Assembly (NCBI RefSeq): GCF_017308015.1
Contig: NZ_JAFKFW010000019.1
Span: 38,775 to 102,774 of the forward strand
Source: Allobosea sp.
Lineage (GTDB): Bacteria; Pseudomonadota; Alphaproteobacteria; Rhizobiales; Beijerinckiaceae
Direction of reading: 5' to 3'
DNA: 64,000 bases
Both the position numbers and the translations under genes were made by a program. This document shows, one piece after another, positions 34,361-44,976 of this stretch. The notes beneath the pieces were generated by a model that saw only the letters and a list, made by a program, of their open reading frames with translations, was not told the origin of the DNA and made no database searches. Each line of letters begins with the position of its first letter. Within the stretch, counting starts at the first letter, position 1.

Positions 34361-35620
34361 ATGACGCAGACGCTTCCCTCCGCCGCCGTCCTCGGTGCCC
34401 GTGCCTTCGCCGCCCTTGCCGGCCTCAATCGCTTCAGCGACGAGCCCGGCAAGCTGACGCGGCTCTATCTTTCGCCCGCACACAGGCAGGCGGCGGAATG
34501 GGTCAAGGGCGCAATGGAAGTCGCGGGTCTCACCGCCTTCATCGATGCCGCCGGCTCGGTGCAGGGAAGGCGGGAAGGCACGGTGCCGGGCGCAGCGGCC
34601 GTGCTGATCGGCTCGCATATCGACACGGTCAAGGATGGCGGGCGCTTCGACGGCAATCTCGGCGTCGTCGCCGGCATCCTCGCGGCGCAGGCGCTGCGCG
34701 ATGCCGGGATCAACCTGCCCTTCCCGCTGGAGGTGGTCGGCTTCGGCGACGAGGAGAATGTCCGCTTTCCCACCCATCTCTCGACTTCGGAAGCGCTGGC
34801 CGGCGCCTATGATCCCGCCTGGCTCGAGGCACGCGACAGCGACGGCGTCAAACTCGGCGAGGCTCTCGTCACCTTTGGCGGCAATCCGGCGGGAATTCCG
34901 GCGCTCGCCCGCAAGCCTGGCTCGATCCGGGCCTATCTCGAGGTCCATATCGAGCAGGGGCCGGTACTGGAGGCGGAGAGCGAGCCGGTCGGCATCGTCA
35001 CCGCCATCAACGCGCAAAGCCGGGCGCAGGTGCGCGTCAGCGGCGAGGCGGGCCATGCCGGAACCGTGCCGATGACCCTGCGCAAGGACGCATTGACCGC
35101 CGCCGCCGAGATGGCGCTGGCGCTGGAACAGATCGCGAGCGCACATGAGCTTGCCGTCGGAACGGTCGGCGTGCTTCGGCCCGAGCCCGGTGCGACCAAT
35201 GTCGTCCCCGGGGCGGCCGAATTCACCATCGACTACCGCGCGCCGAGGAACGAGACGCTCGCCTCGATGGAGGCGCAGATCAAGAGCCGCTTCGGCGAGA
35301 TCGCAGAGCGTCGCGGCGTCAGGCTGGAGATCATCCCTTATGCCAGGGCCGCGGCCGTGCCGATGGAGCCGACCCTGCAGAATGCGCTGGCTGCCGCCAT
35401 CGCGCGGACCGGCAGCAACCTCGCCGGCCGGCGCCTCCCCTCCGGCGCCGGGCACGACGCCATGGCAATCGCCGCGGTCGCGCCCGTCGCCATGCTCTTC
35501 GTGCGCAACGAGAAGGGCATCAGCCACTCGCCGCTGGAGAACATGACCGAGGCGGATGCAGGCATCGCCATCCGCGTCCTCATCGAAACGATTCTGGAAC
35601 TGGCCGGTCACTCGAAGTAG
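34361..35620 (+). CDS. Allantoate amidohydrolase / N-carbamoyl-amino-acid hydrolase-like M20 enzyme
   Basis: A 419-residue binuclear-metal hydrolase of the M20C group (AllC, HyuC, ureidoglycolate amidohydrolase). Motifs in order: IGSHIDTVKDGGRFDGNLG (His and bridging Asp), FGDEENVRF, HIEQGPVLE, GEAGHAGTVPM, RLPSGAGHDAM and GISHSPLE, all typical. The start ATG 34361 is chosen; TTG 34352 extends it by three codons. Substrate could be allantoate or an N-carbamoyl amino acid, but no other purine-degradation gene is in the window. The hemA gene follows after 80 bases with its own strong ribosome site. Confidence 0.87.
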   Translation: MTQTLPSAAVLGARAFAALAGLNRFSDEPGKLTRLYLSPAHRQAAEWVKGAMEVAGLTAFIDAAGSVQGRREGTVPGAAAVLIGSHIDTVKDGGRFDGNLGVVAGILAAQALRDAGINLPFPLEVVGFGDEENVRFPTHLSTSEALAGAYDPAWLEARDSDGVKLGEALVTFGGNPAGIPALARKPGSIRAYLEVHIEQGPVLEAESEPVGIVTAINAQSRAQVRVSGEAGHAGTVPMTLRKDALTAAAEMALALEQIASAHELAVGTVGVLRPEPGATNVVPGAAEFTIDYRAPRNETLASMEAQIKSRFGEIAERRGVRLEIIPYARAAAVPMEPTLQNALAAAIARTGSNLAGRRLPSGAGHDAMAIAAVAPVAMLFVRNEKGISHSPLENMTEADAGIAIRVLIETILELAGHSK

Positions 35621-35700
35621 AACGATTCCAGCCGCGACACCGCGCACCATTCCGCTAAAGGCCCGAAAGGCCTAGGAGAGGCGCGCCGCAGGAGGCTGGA

Positions 35701-36912
35701 ATGGATTTCGAGAGTTTCTTCCGCGAAGAGCTGGACGGATTGCGCAGCGAGGGTCGCTATCGCGTCTTCGCCGATCTGGAGCGCCAGGCCGGCCGCTTTC
35801 CGACCGCGACCTATCATGGCGAGAGCGGCCCGCGCGACGTCACCGTCTGGTGCTCGAACGACTATCTCGGCATGGGCCAGCATCCGAAGGTACTCGCCGC
35901 GATGCATGAGGCGCTCGACGGCAGCGGCGCCGGCGCCGGCGGCACCCGCAATATCGGCGGAACCAACCATTACCACGTGCTGCTGGAACGCGAGCTCGCG
36001 GACCTGCACGGCAAGGAAGCCGCGCTGATCTTCAATTCCGGCTATGTCTCGAACTGGGCCTCGCTCTCCACGCTGGCATCGCGCATTCCCGGCTGCATCG
36101 TGCTGACGGACGGGCTGAACCATGCCTCGATGATCGAGGGCATCCGGCATTCAAGGGCCGAGAAGCATATCTTTGCCCATAACGACCCAGCAGACCTGCG
36201 CCGCAAGCTTGCGGCGCTCGATCCGGCCCGGCCGAAGCTCATCGCCTTCGAGTCAGTCTATTCGATGGATGGCGACATCGCTCCCATCGCCGCATTCTGC
36301 GACATCGCCGAGGAATTCGGCGCAATGACCTATATCGATGAGGTCCATGCCGTCGGCCTGTATGGCGCATGCGGCGGTGGCATCTCGGAGCGCGAGGGGC
36401 TGACCGACCGGCTCACCCTGATCCAGGGCACGCTGGCGAAATCCTATGGCGTCATCGGCGGCTACATCACCGGCTCGGCTGCGCTCTGCGACTTCATCCG
36501 CAGCTTCGCCTCCGGCTTCATCTTCTCCAGCTCGCTGCCGCCGGCCGTGGCCGCAGGCGCCATCGCCGCGATCCGGCATCTCAAGGAAAGCTCGGTCGAG
36601 CGCGAACGGCAGCAGGACCGCGTCGCGGCTTTGCGGGGCAAGCTCGACGCCGCTGGCATCCCGCATCTCGCCAATCCCAGCCATATCGTGCCGGTCATGG
36701 TCGGCGAGGCGAAGGCCTGCAAGGCGATCAGCGACGAATTGCTCGCGCGCTTCGACATCTATGTCCAGCCGATCAACTACCCCACCGTGCCGCGCGGCAC
36801 GGAGCGGCTGCGGATCACGCCCTCGCCCTTCCATTCCGACGCCGATATCGACCGGCTGGTGGCCGCGCTCGGCGCGATCTGGGCACGGGATGGGCTGAAG
36901 CGGGCGGCCTGA
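35701..36912 (+). CDS. hemA: 5-aminolevulinate synthase
   Basis: A 403-residue PLP enzyme condensing glycine and succinyl-CoA to 5-aminolevulinate, first step of haem synthesis by the C4 (Shemin) route used in alphaproteobacteria. Motifs: [59 protein letters not shown] and [14 protein letters not shown] with the PLP Lys (about 247). AGGAGG stands six bases before the ATG. It ends six bases from the convergent DUF3592 gene. Confidence 0.96.
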   Translation: MDFESFFREELDGLRSEGRYRVFADLERQAGRFPTATYHGESGPRDVTVWCSNDYLGMGQHPKVLAAMHEALDGSGAGAGGTRNIGGTNHYHVLLERELADLHGKEAALIFNSGYVSNWASLSTLASRIPGCIVLTDGLNHASMIEGIRHSRAEKHIFAHNDPADLRRKLAALDPARPKLIAFESVYSMDGDIAPIAAFCDIAEEFGAMTYIDEVHAVGLYGACGGGISEREGLTDRLTLIQGTLAKSYGVIGGYITGSAALCDFIRSFASGFIFSSSLPPAVAAGAIAAIRHLKESSVERERQQDRVAALRGKLDAAGIPHLANPSHIVPVMVGEAKACKAISDELLARFDIYVQPINYPTVPRGTERLRITPSPFHSDADIDRLVAALGAIWARDGLKRAA

Positions 36913-36918
36913 AGCCGG

Positions 36919-37380
36919 TCAGCCCCGCTTCGCCACGATCATCAGGATCGCCGAGAGCAGCCCGAAGACCGTGGTCAGGCCGGCAAGGATCAGGGTTCCC
37001 AGCCATTGGGACAGGAAACCCTCGATCTCGGCCTTTTCCGGCGTCGCAGCGTCGTAGAGCACGGTCACCTGATCGCCTCTGCGATAGGCCGGCGGGCTCG
37101 TGCCCCATGAGGTCATGAAGGTGACGGCCTGCCCCTGCGCCGTCTGAAAGCTCACGACCGGCCGATAGGTCGAATCCCCGCCGCCATGCCGCATCTCGAC
37201 CACGGTCCCTGCCGCGCGATCGGCGCGCGCCAGGAGCTTCCGGTTGTGGCTGTAGGTGAAATAGCAGGCCGTCGCGAGGATGACGGCGGCGATCCCGAAA
37301 ACGCAGCCGATGCGCCAGAACTGGAGCCTGCCATCCTGGGCCAGGCTCCCGAACTGCTGCTTCCTGCGGCTTTCGCCCAT
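36919..37380 (-). CDS. DUF3592 domain membrane protein
   Basis: A 153-residue protein with two TM helices (about 22-44 and 126-149) around a soluble domain with GTVVEMRHGGGDSTYRPVVSFQTAQG-type beta strands (read in parts) and RRGDQVTVLYD. This is the DUF3592 pattern; no function is known. It starts six bases after the truB stop on the same strand, so it is probably the last gene of the rimP-truB operon. In many relatives rpsO occupies the place after truB; it is absent here. Confidence 0.8.
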   Translation of the reverse strand: MGESRRKQQFGSLAQDGRLQFWRIGCVFGIAAVILATACYFTYSHNRKLLARADRAAGTVVEMRHGGGDSTYRPVVSFQTAQGQAVTFMTSWGTSPPAYRRGDQVTVLYDAATPEKAEIEGFLSQWLGTLILAGLTTVFGLLSAILMIVAKRG

Positions 37381-37386
37381 CCGCTC

Positions 37387-38334
37387 TCAGAGATTGAAGA
37401 CGCGGTGGGGGACGAACTCGCCGTTCTGGACCGAACCCGTCGAGACCAGCGTGCCCGCGCAGGTGGCGTAGGCAGCCTCCAGCTCGATCGGGGCGCCGGC
37501 GCCGCGCAGCAGCGCGCTCTGGCCGCGCTTGAGACGGGCTGCGGCGTCACGGTGGAGCACGATCTCCGGGATCAGCGTCAGTGCCGCCTTGACCGGCTGG
37601 AGCGCCGCCAACGCGCTTTCCGGGCTCTCACGCAGGTTCTCGACGCTCGCAGCCTCGGCGACGGAGAACGGTCCGACGCGGGTGCGGCGCAGATGCGCGA
37701 CATGACCAAGGCAGCCGAGCGCAAGGCCAAGGTCCCGGGCGATGGCGCGGACATAAGTGCCCTTGCCGCATTCGGCCTCGAAGGTCGTGGTGGCGCCGTC
37801 ATGGCTGACGATGGCGAGGGCGTCGATCTCGACCGGCCGCGCGTCCAGCTCGACCTCCTCGCCGTCGCGGGCGAGGTCATAGGCGCGCTCCCCGGCGATC
37901 TTGATCGCCGAGAATTTTGGCGGCGTCTGCAGGATCGTGCCGGTGAAGCGCGGCAGCAGGGCGGCGATCGCCGCCTCGTCCGGGCGCTTGTCCGAGGTCG
38001 CGATGACGCTACCCTCGGTATCGTCGGTATTGGTCTGCGTGCCCCAGGCGACGGTGAACTGATAGGCCTTGCGGCCATCCATCACGAAGGGAACGGTCTT
38101 GGTGGCCTCGCCCAGCGCGATCGGCAGCAGGCCCGACGCCAGCGGGTCGAGCGTGCCGGCATGGCCGGCCTTCTTGGCCCCGAACGCACGCTTCACGACG
38201 CTGACAGCATGGGTCGAGGTCATGCCGATCGGCTTGTCGAGAATGACCCAGCCATGGATATCGCGCTTTTTCGGGCGCGGTGCCGGCGCGGTATCCTGAT
38301 TCCGGGCGGACTCGGATGGGGTCTCAGCAGTCAT
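37387..38334 (-). CDS. truB: tRNA pseudouridine(55) synthase
   Basis: A 315-residue enzyme making pseudouridine 55 in the T loop of tRNA. The catalytic Asp is in [16 protein letters not shown]. Also [13 protein letters not shown] near residue 30, [17 protein letters not shown] and [13 protein letters not shown] short charged N-terminal extension precedes the core. The ATG at 38334 lies inside the end of rbfA (11-base overlap), pointing to coupled translation; the longer frame is only the shadow of rbfA. Confidence 0.95.
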   Translation of the reverse strand: MTAETPSESARNQDTAPAPRPKKRDIHGWVILDKPIGMTSTHAVSVVKRAFGAKKAGHAGTLDPLASGLLPIALGEATKTVPFVMDGRKAYQFTVAWGTQTNTDDTEGSVIATSDKRPDEAAIAALLPRFTGTILQTPPKFSAIKIAGERAYDLARDGEEVELDARPVEIDALAIVSHDGATTTFEAECGKGTYVRAIARDLGLALGCLGHVAHLRRTRVGPFSVAEAASVENLRESPESALAALQPVKAALTLIPEIVLHRDAAARLKRGQSALLRGAGAPIELEAAYATCAGTLVSTGSVQNGEFVPHRVFNL

Positions 38335-38782
38335 CGTTGCGACGGTCTTCTTCGGGAATCTGGTCTTCGTGGTCCTGGTCGATCTTGAGGCGCTGGACCT
38401 GCGTGTCGCGACGCACCGCCTCGGTGTCGAGCAGCGCGTCGATGCGCTCGGCCTCGGCGAAGCTCTCGTCGGCGCGGAAGCGCAGATCCGGCGCATATTT
38501 CAGGTTCACGCGATGGGCGATCTCGCCGCGCAGATAGCGCTTGTTGGCGTCGAGCGCCTTGAGCACCGCCGCGATGTCCTGCCCGCCGAGCGGCATGATG
38601 TAACAAGTCGCGAGCTTGAGGTCCGGGGAAAGCCGTACCTCCGGCACCGTCACGACATGACGGGCCAGCACGTCGTCATGAATATCGCCACGCGCCAGCA
38701 TCTCGGCGAGCGCATGGCGGATCAGTTCGCCGACGCGCAACTGCCGCTGGGACGGGCCTGAGGGTTTTGCAGGTTTAGCCAT
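38324..38782 (-). CDS. rbfA: Ribosome-binding factor A
   Basis: A 152-residue KH-like factor that helps 30S subunit maturation (16S rRNA 5' end). Family pieces: [18 protein letters not shown] near the start, [19 protein letters not shown] and [29 protein letters not shown] (in parts). Acidic/polar tail after residue 125. ATG 38782 is chosen; the open frame upstream to 39028 is unrelated. It lies 155 bases after infB. Confidence 0.94.
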   Translation of the reverse strand: MAKPAKPSGPSQRQLRVGELIRHALAEMLARGDIHDDVLARHVVTVPEVRLSPDLKLATCYIMPLGGQDIAAVLKALDANKRYLRGEIAHRVNLKYAPDLRFRADESFAEAERIDALLDTEAVRRDTQVQRLKIDQDHEDQIPEEDRRNDDC

Positions 38783-38884
38783 GGTTCTCGTTTCTCCGGG
38801 ATCGGACCGGATCAAACGTCCCGGCGAGCCCAAGCCCGCCGTCTCAGGATGATAAGGCGCTGGACGCGCTCTTCTCGTCACGAG

Positions 38885-38910
38885 ATGGCCGGACCTCAAG
38901 GCCCGGCCAT
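38885..38910. other. Hairpin in the infB-rbfA gap
   Basis: ATGGCCGG (38885-38892), ten-base loop, CCGGCCAT (38903-38910), just after the infB stop (38938). There is no T-run downstream on the minus strand. It may be an mRNA processing or stability element inside the operon and not a full terminator. Confidence 0.4.
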
Positions 38911-38937
38911 GACGCGCTGTTTCAGGAAGCGCGGCCG

Positions 38938-41760
38938 TTAAAGGCTGCGCTTGATCTCCTCGACGCGATAGCACTCGATCACGTCGCCGACGCGCATGTC
39001 CTGATAGCTCTCGAAGGACATGCCGCATTCCTGGCCTGCCACGACTTCCTTGGCGTCGTCCTTGAAGCGCTTGAGCTGGCCGAGCTTGCCCTCGTGAACC
39101 ACGACGTTGTCGCGGATCAGACGGACATTGGCACCGCGCTCGATCGTGCCGTCGGTGACGCGGCAGCCGGCGATCTTGCCGACCTTCGAGACGTTGAAGA
39201 TCTCGAGGATCGTCGCGTTGCCGAGCATGGTCTCGCGCAGCGTCGGCGCCAGCAGGCCCGACATCGCATCCTTCACGTCATCCATGAGGTTATAGATGAT
39301 GTTGTAGTAGCGGATCTCGACGCCGGCCCGCTCAGCCGCCTCGCGCGCTTCCTTGTGCGCCCGGACGTTGAAACCGACCACGACCGCGCCCGAAGCCTGG
39401 GCGAGCGTAACGTCCGACTCGGTGATCGCGCCGACGCCCGAGGACAGGACGCGAGCCCGCACCTCGTCGTTGCCGACCTTCTCGAGCATGCCGACGATAG
39501 CTTCCACGGAGCCCTGCACGTCGCCCTTGACGACAAGCGGAAACTCCTTGCGGCCAGCGCCTTCCTTCAGCTCGCGCATCATCTCGGCGAGCGAGCGGCC
39601 GGCGCCGGAAGCCGCGCCGCGCGCAGCGAGGCGGTCGCGACGCTGACGCTCGCGGTAGTCGGTGATCTCGCGGGCGCGGGCCTCGGACTCGACCACTGCG
39701 ACGCGGTCGCCAGCCTCGGGCGTGCCGTTGAAGCCGAGAACCTCGACCGGCATGGAGGGCGGGGCCTCCTTCACCTGCGCACCGGTATCGGCAATGAGCG
39801 CGCGGACGCGGCCCCACTCGGCACCCGCCACGACGATGTCGCCGGTACGCAGCGTGCCGCGCTGGACGAGCACGGTCGCGACCGGGCCGCGGCCACGGTC
39901 GAGCTTCGCCTCGATGACCGTGCCCTCGGCCGCACGATCGGGGTTGGCCTTGAGGTCGAGCAGCTCGGCCTGGAGCGAGATGGCTTCGAGCAGCTTGTCG
40001 AGATTGTGCCCGGTCTTGGCGGAAACCTCGACCTCGAGCGTCTCGCCGCCCAGCGTCTCGACCTGGATCTCGTACTGAAGCAGTTCGGCGCGAACGCGAT
40101 CGGGATTGGCGTCGGGCTTGTCGACCTTGTTGATCGCAACGATCAACGGAACGCCGGCCGCCTTGGCGTGATTGATGGCCTCGGCCGTCTGCGGCATGAC
40201 GCCGTCATCGGCCGCGACGACCAGCACGACGATGTCCGTCACCTTGGCGCCGCGGGCGCGCATCGCCGTGAACGCGGCGTGGCCGGGGGTATCGATGAAG
40301 GTCACCTTCGAGCCCAGCGGAGTCGTCACCTGATAGGCGCCGATATGCTGGGTGATGCCGCCGGCCTCGCCCGCGACGACCTTGGTCTTGCGGAGCGCAT
40401 CGAGCAGCGAGGTCTTGCCGTGGTCGACATGGCCCATGATGGTCACGACCGACGGCCGCGACTCCAGGGTCTCATCCGTGTCCGGCGTGTCGAACAGACC
40501 TTCCTCGACGTCGGATTCGGCCACGCGCTTGACGGTGTGGCCCATTTCCTCGGCGATGAGCTGGGCGGTGTCGGCATCGATCACATCGGTGATCTTGTGC
40601 ATCGCGCCCTGCTTCATCAGCAAGCGGATGACATCGACACCGCGCTCCGTCATGCGGTTCGCGAGTTCCTGGATGGTGATCGTCTCAGGGATGATCACCT
40701 CGCGCATCACGCGCTCTTTCTGCGCATCCGAAGCCCGATGGCCCGTCATGCGCTGCACGCGCCGGCGGAACGAGGCGACAGAGCGTGTCCGCTCGTCGTC
40801 GCCGCCGGTGGCGGTGGCGAGCGTCAGGCGGCCGCGCGGCTTGTCGTTCGTGGTCTTCGGCGTCTTGGGCGCGGCGGGAGCCGGGCCGCGGCCGGCACCG
40901 GCGCTCAGGCCGGGACGGCGGAAGGCGGCCTTGACGTCGACATCATCCGAGCGGTTGCGCGTCGTGTTGGCCGAAGGCGCCTGACGCGCCGGACGGGCGA
41001 TCGCAGGCTCGGCCGGGGCCGAGGTATCGAGCCGCGGCGGACGCGGCGCATCGGAGCGCGGCGGGCGGCTGTCGAGCCGCGGCGGGCGGGCTCCGGTATC
41101 GCGCATCGGCGGACGCGGGGCGAATTCCCGCGGGCCGGACGGAGCCGGGCGGCCATAATACTGGGTGGGCTGCGGCGCGGAGGCCTGCGGCGCTGGTGCC
41201 GACTCGCGGGCCTGCGGCGGCGGAGCGACCGGGCGGCCCGGCTGCTCGTCGCGCTGGCGCGCGGCCATCTCGACCCGGCGCTTCTGATCGTCTTCCTGAC
41301 GACGGCGCTCTTCCTCCTGCCGCTGACGCGCCGCGGCAGCTTCGCGCTCCTGACGCTCGCGCTCGACGGCGGCGGCACGCTGGCGCGCCTCGTCCTCGGC
41401 GATACGGCGGGCCTCGGCCTCGCTGCTGCGAGCTTCCGAAAGCGCGCGCTGGCGAGCGTCCTTCTCCTCGTCGGAGAGGGTGCGCAGCAGCATGCTGCCG
41501 GCGGGACGCTGCGGCGGCTGCGGAGCAGCAGGACGCGACGGCGTCGCCTGCGGCGCCGGGGCCTGCGGCGCACGCGGCGCGACGGGCTCCTTGACCTCAT
41601 GCCCGGCGGCGCGGCGTTTCACCTCGACGACGACCTGCTTCGTGCGCCCATGCGAGAAGCTCTGGCGAACAGTGCTCTGCTCGACAGGCCGCTTCAGCGA
41701 CAGGGTCTTGGGCGGGTTGACGGTCAATGTCTTGTCGCCCGGGGTCTTGGTATCGGTCAT
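38938..41760 (-). CDS. infB: Translation initiation factor IF-2
   Basis: A 940-residue GTPase placing initiator tRNA on the 30S subunit. The first about 340 residues form the alphaproteobacterial low-complexity region (Arg/Ala/Pro/Gln/Glu rich; a charged [17 protein letters not shown] stretch about 130-160). The conserved IF2_N piece starts about 355. G domain: G1 [14 protein letters not shown]3 DTPGHAAF, G4 [12 protein letters not shown]. Domains II, III and the fMet-tRNA-binding C-domain complete it. The ATG overlaps the ylxR stop by four bases. Confidence 0.97.
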   Translation of the reverse strand: MTDTKTPGDKTLTVNPPKTLSLKRPVEQSTVRQSFSHGRTKQVVVEVKRRAAGHEVKEPVAPRAPQAPAPQATPSRPAAPQPPQRPAGSMLLRTLSDEEKDARQRALSEARSSEAEARRIAEDEARQRAAAVERERQEREAAAARQRQEEERRRQEDDQKRRVEMAARQRDEQPGRPVAPPPQARESAPAPQASAPQPTQYYGRPAPSGPREFAPRPPMRDTGARPPRLDSRPPRSDAPRPPRLDTSAPAEPAIARPARQAPSANTTRNRSDDVDVKAAFRRPGLSAGAGRGPAPAAPKTPKTTNDKPRGRLTLATATGGDDERTRSVASFRRRVQRMTGHRASDAQKERVMREVIIPETITIQELANRMTERGVDVIRLLMKQGAMHKITDVIDADTAQLIAEEMGHTVKRVAESDVEEGLFDTPDTDETLESRPSVVTIMGHVDHGKTSLLDALRKTKVVAGEAGGITQHIGAYQVTTPLGSKVTFIDTPGHAAFTAMRARGAKVTDIVVLVVAADDGVMPQTAEAINHAKAAGVPLIVAINKVDKPDANPDRVRAELLQYEIQVETLGGETLEVEVSAKTGHNLDKLLEAISLQAELLDLKANPDRAAEGTVIEAKLDRGRGPVATVLVQRGTLRTGDIVVAGAEWGRVRALIADTGAQVKEAPPSMPVEVLGFNGTPEAGDRVAVVESEARAREITDYRERQRRDRLAARGAASGAGRSLAEMMRELKEGAGRKEFPLVVKGDVQGSVEAIVGMLEKVGNDEVRARVLSSGVGAITESDVTLAQASGAVVVGFNVRAHKEAREAAERAGVEIRYYNIIYNLMDDVKDAMSGLLAPTLRETMLGNATILEIFNVSKVGKIAGCRVTDGTIERGANVRLIRDNVVVHEGKLGQLKRFKDDAKEVVAGQECGMSFESYQDMRVGDVIECYRVEEIKRSL

Positions 41761-42449
41761 TCCGCGTTCGGTCCTGCCGGTTCGGTCGTGTCTTCGGTAT
41801 CGTTCTGGTCGGATGCGGCGATATCGTCCGTCCGGTACCGGACGAGCCGACGCCAGCGGGAGAGAACACCCTCGGCCGCCGGACCCGGAGCAAGCGCGGC
41901 ATGTATCACATGTGCCCGCCCCAACGCCAATTCCAAATCCGCCGCCGCGAAAATAGCGACGACGGGTAGTTCACGGGCCTTGAGCCCTTCGGTCTCCCGC
42001 GCCGCCGCGGCCCGCCTGATGGCCTGGCCGATCTTGCGCTTGCCATCCTCGGCGCCGTCGCTGGCGGCGATGACGCCAACGCAGCGACCTGAGCCGATCA
42101 GGGCTTCTACCTTGGCAAAGCCCGCGATCACGAGCCCCGCCTTGTTGGCCATCGCCAGTGCCTGGACCGCATCACGCAGCATCAGCGCGTCGATCATCTC
42201 AGGAAGGTCGGCGGGAACCGCGACCTTCGCCTTGAGCGAACGCTCGAAGGCCTTGCGCCTGACCGCTTCCGCCACGGCCTTGCGGCTGAGGCTCGCCCAG
42301 ACACCCCGTCCGGGCAGCTTGCGCCTGAGATCCGGGACAAGCGTGCCGTCCGGCCCCGCGACAAAGCGGATCAGATCGTCAGGCACCTTCACGGCCCGCG
42401 TCACGACGCAGCTCCGCTCCGGTCCATCCTTCCGTGTCGCCGCCTTCAC
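41757..42449 (-). CDS. ylxR: YlxR-family RNA-binding protein with L7Ae-like C-terminal domain
   Basis: A 230-residue two-domain protein between nusA and infB. The YlxR/DUF448 part (about 1-80) has [10 protein letters not shown] and [24 protein letters not shown]. The second part (about 90-200) looks like an L7Ae/YlxQ-type fold, as usual in alphaproteobacteria. The Bacillus YlxR has been linked to RNase P. The start is GTG at 42449 with AGGA eight bases upstream; no in-frame ATG exists nearby. The C-terminal tail is acidic. Confidence 0.9.
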   Translation of the reverse strand: MKAATRKDGPERSCVVTRAVKVPDDLIRFVAGPDGTLVPDLRRKLPGRGVWASLSRKAVAEAVRRKAFERSLKAKVAVPADLPEMIDALMLRDAVQALAMANKAGLVIAGFAKVEALIGSGRCVGVIAASDGAEDGKRKIGQAIRRAAAARETEGLKARELPVVAIFAAADLELALGRAHVIHAALAPGPAAEGVLSRWRRLVRYRTDDIAASDQNDTEDTTEPAGPNAE

Positions 42450-42463
42450 CGCGACAATCCTGC

Positions 42464-44056
42464 TCAGGCTTCGGCCGCCTCGCCGGCTTCCGCCTCGGGC
42501 TCATCGGCCGCCGCCTCGACCCAGCCTGCCTGAATGCGAGCGGCCATGATGATCGCTTCCGCATCCTGACGCGACAGGTCGAACCCGTCGAGATAACCGG
42601 AGTGACGGGTGGTCTCGCCGTCCTTGCGCTCGGTCCAGCCGACGAGATCATCCGTGGCGCAGCCCGCGAGATCCTCGACGGTCTTCACCTCGTTCTCGCC
42701 GAGGGCAACCATCATCGATGTAGTGACGCCCTCGACCTCGCGCAAGGCGTCCTCGACGCCGAGCGCGCGGCGCTTCTCGTCCAGCTCCGCCTCGACGGCG
42801 GCGAGATGCTCCTGGGCGCGGCTCTGAATCTCGCCGGCCGTATCCTCGTCGAAGCCCTCGATCGAGGCGAGCTCGGAGAGATCGACATAGGCGAGCTCCT
42901 CGACATTGCGGAAGCCTTCCGAGGCCAGGAGCTGGCCGACCGTCTCGTCGACGTTCAGCGCGTTCATGAACAGGTCAGTGCGCTGCACGAATTCCTTCTG
43001 GCGGCGCTCCGATTCCTCCTGCTCGGTGAGGATGTCGATATCCCAGCCGGTGAGCTGCGAGGCGAGGCGCACGTTCTGGCCGCGGCGGCCGATCGCGAGC
43101 GAGAGCTGCTCGTCGGGAACCACGACCTCGATCTTGTCGGCTTCCTCGTCGAGCACGACCTTGGCGACTTCCGCCGGCTGCAGGGCGTTGACGACGAAGG
43201 TCGCGACGTCCGGCGACCACGGGATGATGTCGATCTTTTCTCCCTGGAGCTCGCCGACGACGGCCTGGACGCGCGAGCCGCGCATACCGACGCAGGCGCC
43301 GACCGGGTCGATCGAGGAATCGCGCGAGATCACGGCGATCTTGGCGCGCGAGCCGGGGTCGCGGGCGACAGCTTTGACTTCAACAATCCCGTCGTAGATC
43401 TCGGGCACCTCCTGGCCGAAGAGCTTGGCCATGAACTGCGGATGGGTGCGCGACAGGAAGATCTGCGGGCCACGCGGCTCGCGGCGCACGTCGTAGACAT
43501 AGGCGCGGGCGCGGTCGCCGACCTTGAAGGTCTCGCGCGGAATCATCTCGTCGCGGCGGATGATGGCCTCGCCACGGCCGAGATCGACGAAGACGTTGCC
43601 GTATTCGACGCGCTTGACCGCGCCGTTGACGATTTCGCCGATGCGATCCTTGTACTCGTCATACTGGCGGTCGCGCTCGGCTTCGCGGACCTTCTGGACG
43701 ATGACCTGCTTGGCCGACTGCGCGGCAATGCGGCCGAAATCGAAAGGCGGCAGCGGGTCGGCGATGACGTCGCCGGCCTGGGCGGCCGGATTATGACGCT
43801 TCGCCTCGTCGACCGTGATCTCGATCGCGGGGTTCTCGACGGTGTCGACAACCTGGAGATGGCGGGCGAGGCGCAGTTCGCCGGTCTTGGTGTTGATCTC
43901 GGCATGGACGTCCGTCTCGGCGCCGTAGCGCGAGCGAGCCGCCTTGGCGATGGCGTCCTGCATGGCATCGACGACGATCTGGCGGTCGATCGACTTCTCG
44001 CGCGCGACCGCATCGGCGATCTGCAGCAATTCGAGCCGGTTGGCGCTGACGACCAT
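42464..44056 (-). CDS. nusA: Transcription termination/antitermination factor NusA
   Basis: A 530-residue RNA-polymerase-binding factor controlling pausing, termination and antitermination. N-terminal domain (1-125) starting with SANRLELLQIADAVAREK, S1 domain (about 135-200; EIVNGAVKRVEYGNVFVDLG), KH domains (about 225-345; GACVGMRGSRVQAVV, AIGRRGQNVRLASQLTGWDIDI), then acidic C-terminal helix-hairpin repeats. ATG 44056 has GAGGAG eight bases upstream and is preferred to the GTG at 44065, which overlaps the rimP stop. NusA could feed back on the leader terminator of its own operon. Confidence 0.96.
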   Translation of the reverse strand: MVVSANRLELLQIADAVAREKSIDRQIVVDAMQDAIAKAARSRYGAETDVHAEINTKTGELRLARHLQVVDTVENPAIEITVDEAKRHNPAAQAGDVIADPLPPFDFGRIAAQSAKQVIVQKVREAERDRQYDEYKDRIGEIVNGAVKRVEYGNVFVDLGRGEAIIRRDEMIPRETFKVGDRARAYVYDVRREPRGPQIFLSRTHPQFMAKLFGQEVPEIYDGIVEVKAVARDPGSRAKIAVISRDSSIDPVGACVGMRGSRVQAVVGELQGEKIDIIPWSPDVATFVVNALQPAEVAKVVLDEEADKIEVVVPDEQLSLAIGRRGQNVRLASQLTGWDIDILTEQEESERRQKEFVQRTDLFMNALNVDETVGQLLASEGFRNVEELAYVDLSELASIEGFDEDTAGEIQSRAQEHLAAVEAELDEKRRALGVEDALREVEGVTTSMMVALGENEVKTVEDLAGCATDDLVGWTERKDGETTRHSGYLDGFDLSRQDAEAIIMAARIQAGWVEAAADEPEAEAGEAAEA

Positions 44057-44061
44057 GACGC

Positions 44062-44757
44062 TCACTCCTCTTCGTTATTGTCTTGCGGGTCCGCCTTGCC
44101 GGCCTTCTTCGGCCGCGGTCCCAGCGATTTCCCTCGGCCCTTCTTCGGGCTGGCGATATCTTCGGCAGCCGGCATTTCCGGCGGCAGGCCGGACTTGCCG
44201 CGGCGCAGCGCTTCGGTGACGAGCGCGTCGGTCAGAACGAGCCGCGCCTCGGCAATCGCCCGCATCGGAATGGCGACCTCGCGCTCTTCCTCGCTCTTGG
44301 CGTCGTCACGCGTCAGAAGTGCGTCCTGCCCGGCCGTGCCGCGCAGGATACCACGAAAACGCTTGCGGCCGGCGACGGGCTCGCTGGTGTCAATCCTGGT
44401 GAGGTGGCCGGCCCAGCGTTCGAAATCGCTGGCGCGCACGAGCGGCCGGTCGATTCCCGGCGACGATACCTCGAGGTGATAGGCCGTCTGGACGGGGTCG
44501 TCGACGTCGAGCGCCGGCGAGACCGCCTGGCTGATCTCCTCGCAACCCTCGACATTCATCGTGCCATCCGGCCGTTCGGCCATGATCTGCACGGTGCAGC
44601 CGTTCTGGCCGGTGATGCGCACACGCACCAGCCGGTAGCCGAGATCGACAATCGCCGGCTCGATGATCGCGGCGACGCGCGCGGCCACGCCGCTTTCGAC
44701 GACGAGGCGTGGTTCCTGATCGGGTGCCGCTATCGGCTCGTGGGTGGGTTCACTCAT
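44062..44757 (-). CDS. rimP: Ribosome maturation factor RimP
   Basis: A 231-residue 30S-assembly factor. Family pattern: [39 protein letters not shown] and [23 protein letters not shown]-like sequence (read in parts). A Lys/Arg-rich then acidic tail (after about 185) is an alphaproteobacterial addition. ATG 44757 gives the standard N-terminus; upstream codons would run through the leader hairpin. First gene of rimP-nusA-ylxR-infB-rbfA-truB. Confidence 0.95.
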   Translation of the reverse strand: MSEPTHEPIAAPDQEPRLVVESGVAARVAAIIEPAIVDLGYRLVRVRITGQNGCTVQIMAERPDGTMNVEGCEEISQAVSPALDVDDPVQTAYHLEVSSPGIDRPLVRASDFERWAGHLTRIDTSEPVAGRKRFRGILRGTAGQDALLTRDDAKSEEEREVAIPMRAIAEARLVLTDALVTEALRRGKSGLPPEMPAAEDIASPKKGRGKSLGPRPKKAGKADPQDNNEEE

Positions 44758-44796
44758 GGCCCGGACCGTTCCGTCTGCCTCCGGCGGGTCGCGGCC

Positions 44797-44829
44797 AATA
44801 AAAAAGAGCGGGCCGGTGGGCCCGCTCTT
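44797..44829 (-). terminator. Intrinsic-terminator hairpin in the rimP-nusA leader (possible attenuator)
   Basis: On minus: an 11-bp perfect stem (44829-44819 pairing with 44814-44804), a 4-base loop, then TTTTT-ATT. It lies 40 bases before the rimP ATG, and no minus-strand gene lies immediately upstream, so it terminates only the operon's own leader. A GCTCT at 44857-44853 could pair with AGAGC at the base of the stem (44829-44825 region), with ATCGG/CCGAT paired inside, giving a competing antiterminator. The structure is seen; the switch is inference. Confidence 0.7.
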
Positions 44830-44867
44830 GATCATCGGCGTTAACCGATACCAGAGCTGTTGCCCGC

Positions 44868-44896
44868 TATTTAGTCCGCATCGCCCCGATATGCAA
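44868..44896 (-). promoter_or_regulatory. Candidate sigma70 promoter for the rimP-nusA operon
   Basis: On minus: TTGCAT (44896-44891), 17-base spacer, TAAATA (44873-44868). Spacing is ideal and both boxes are near consensus. Transcription would begin about 44861, placing the terminator hairpin about 30 bases into the leader. Confidence 0.5.
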
Positions 44897-44976
44897 GCTC
44901 GGTTGCGGCGGCGCTAACCCGATGGTCATCCTTTGCGTGACAGATTAAGCAACAGGATACCGGTTGAGGACTTGGT

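Noticed and set aside
39094-42549. 1151-codon open frame on plus antisense to infB and ylxR
   Set aside because: It mirrors the high-GC codon pattern of the real minus-strand genes, has no family similarity and would span two certain genes.
42434-44479. 681-codon plus-strand frame antisense to nusA and rimP
   Set aside because: Shadow frame caused by third-position GC bias; the opposite strand is unmistakably NusA and RimP.
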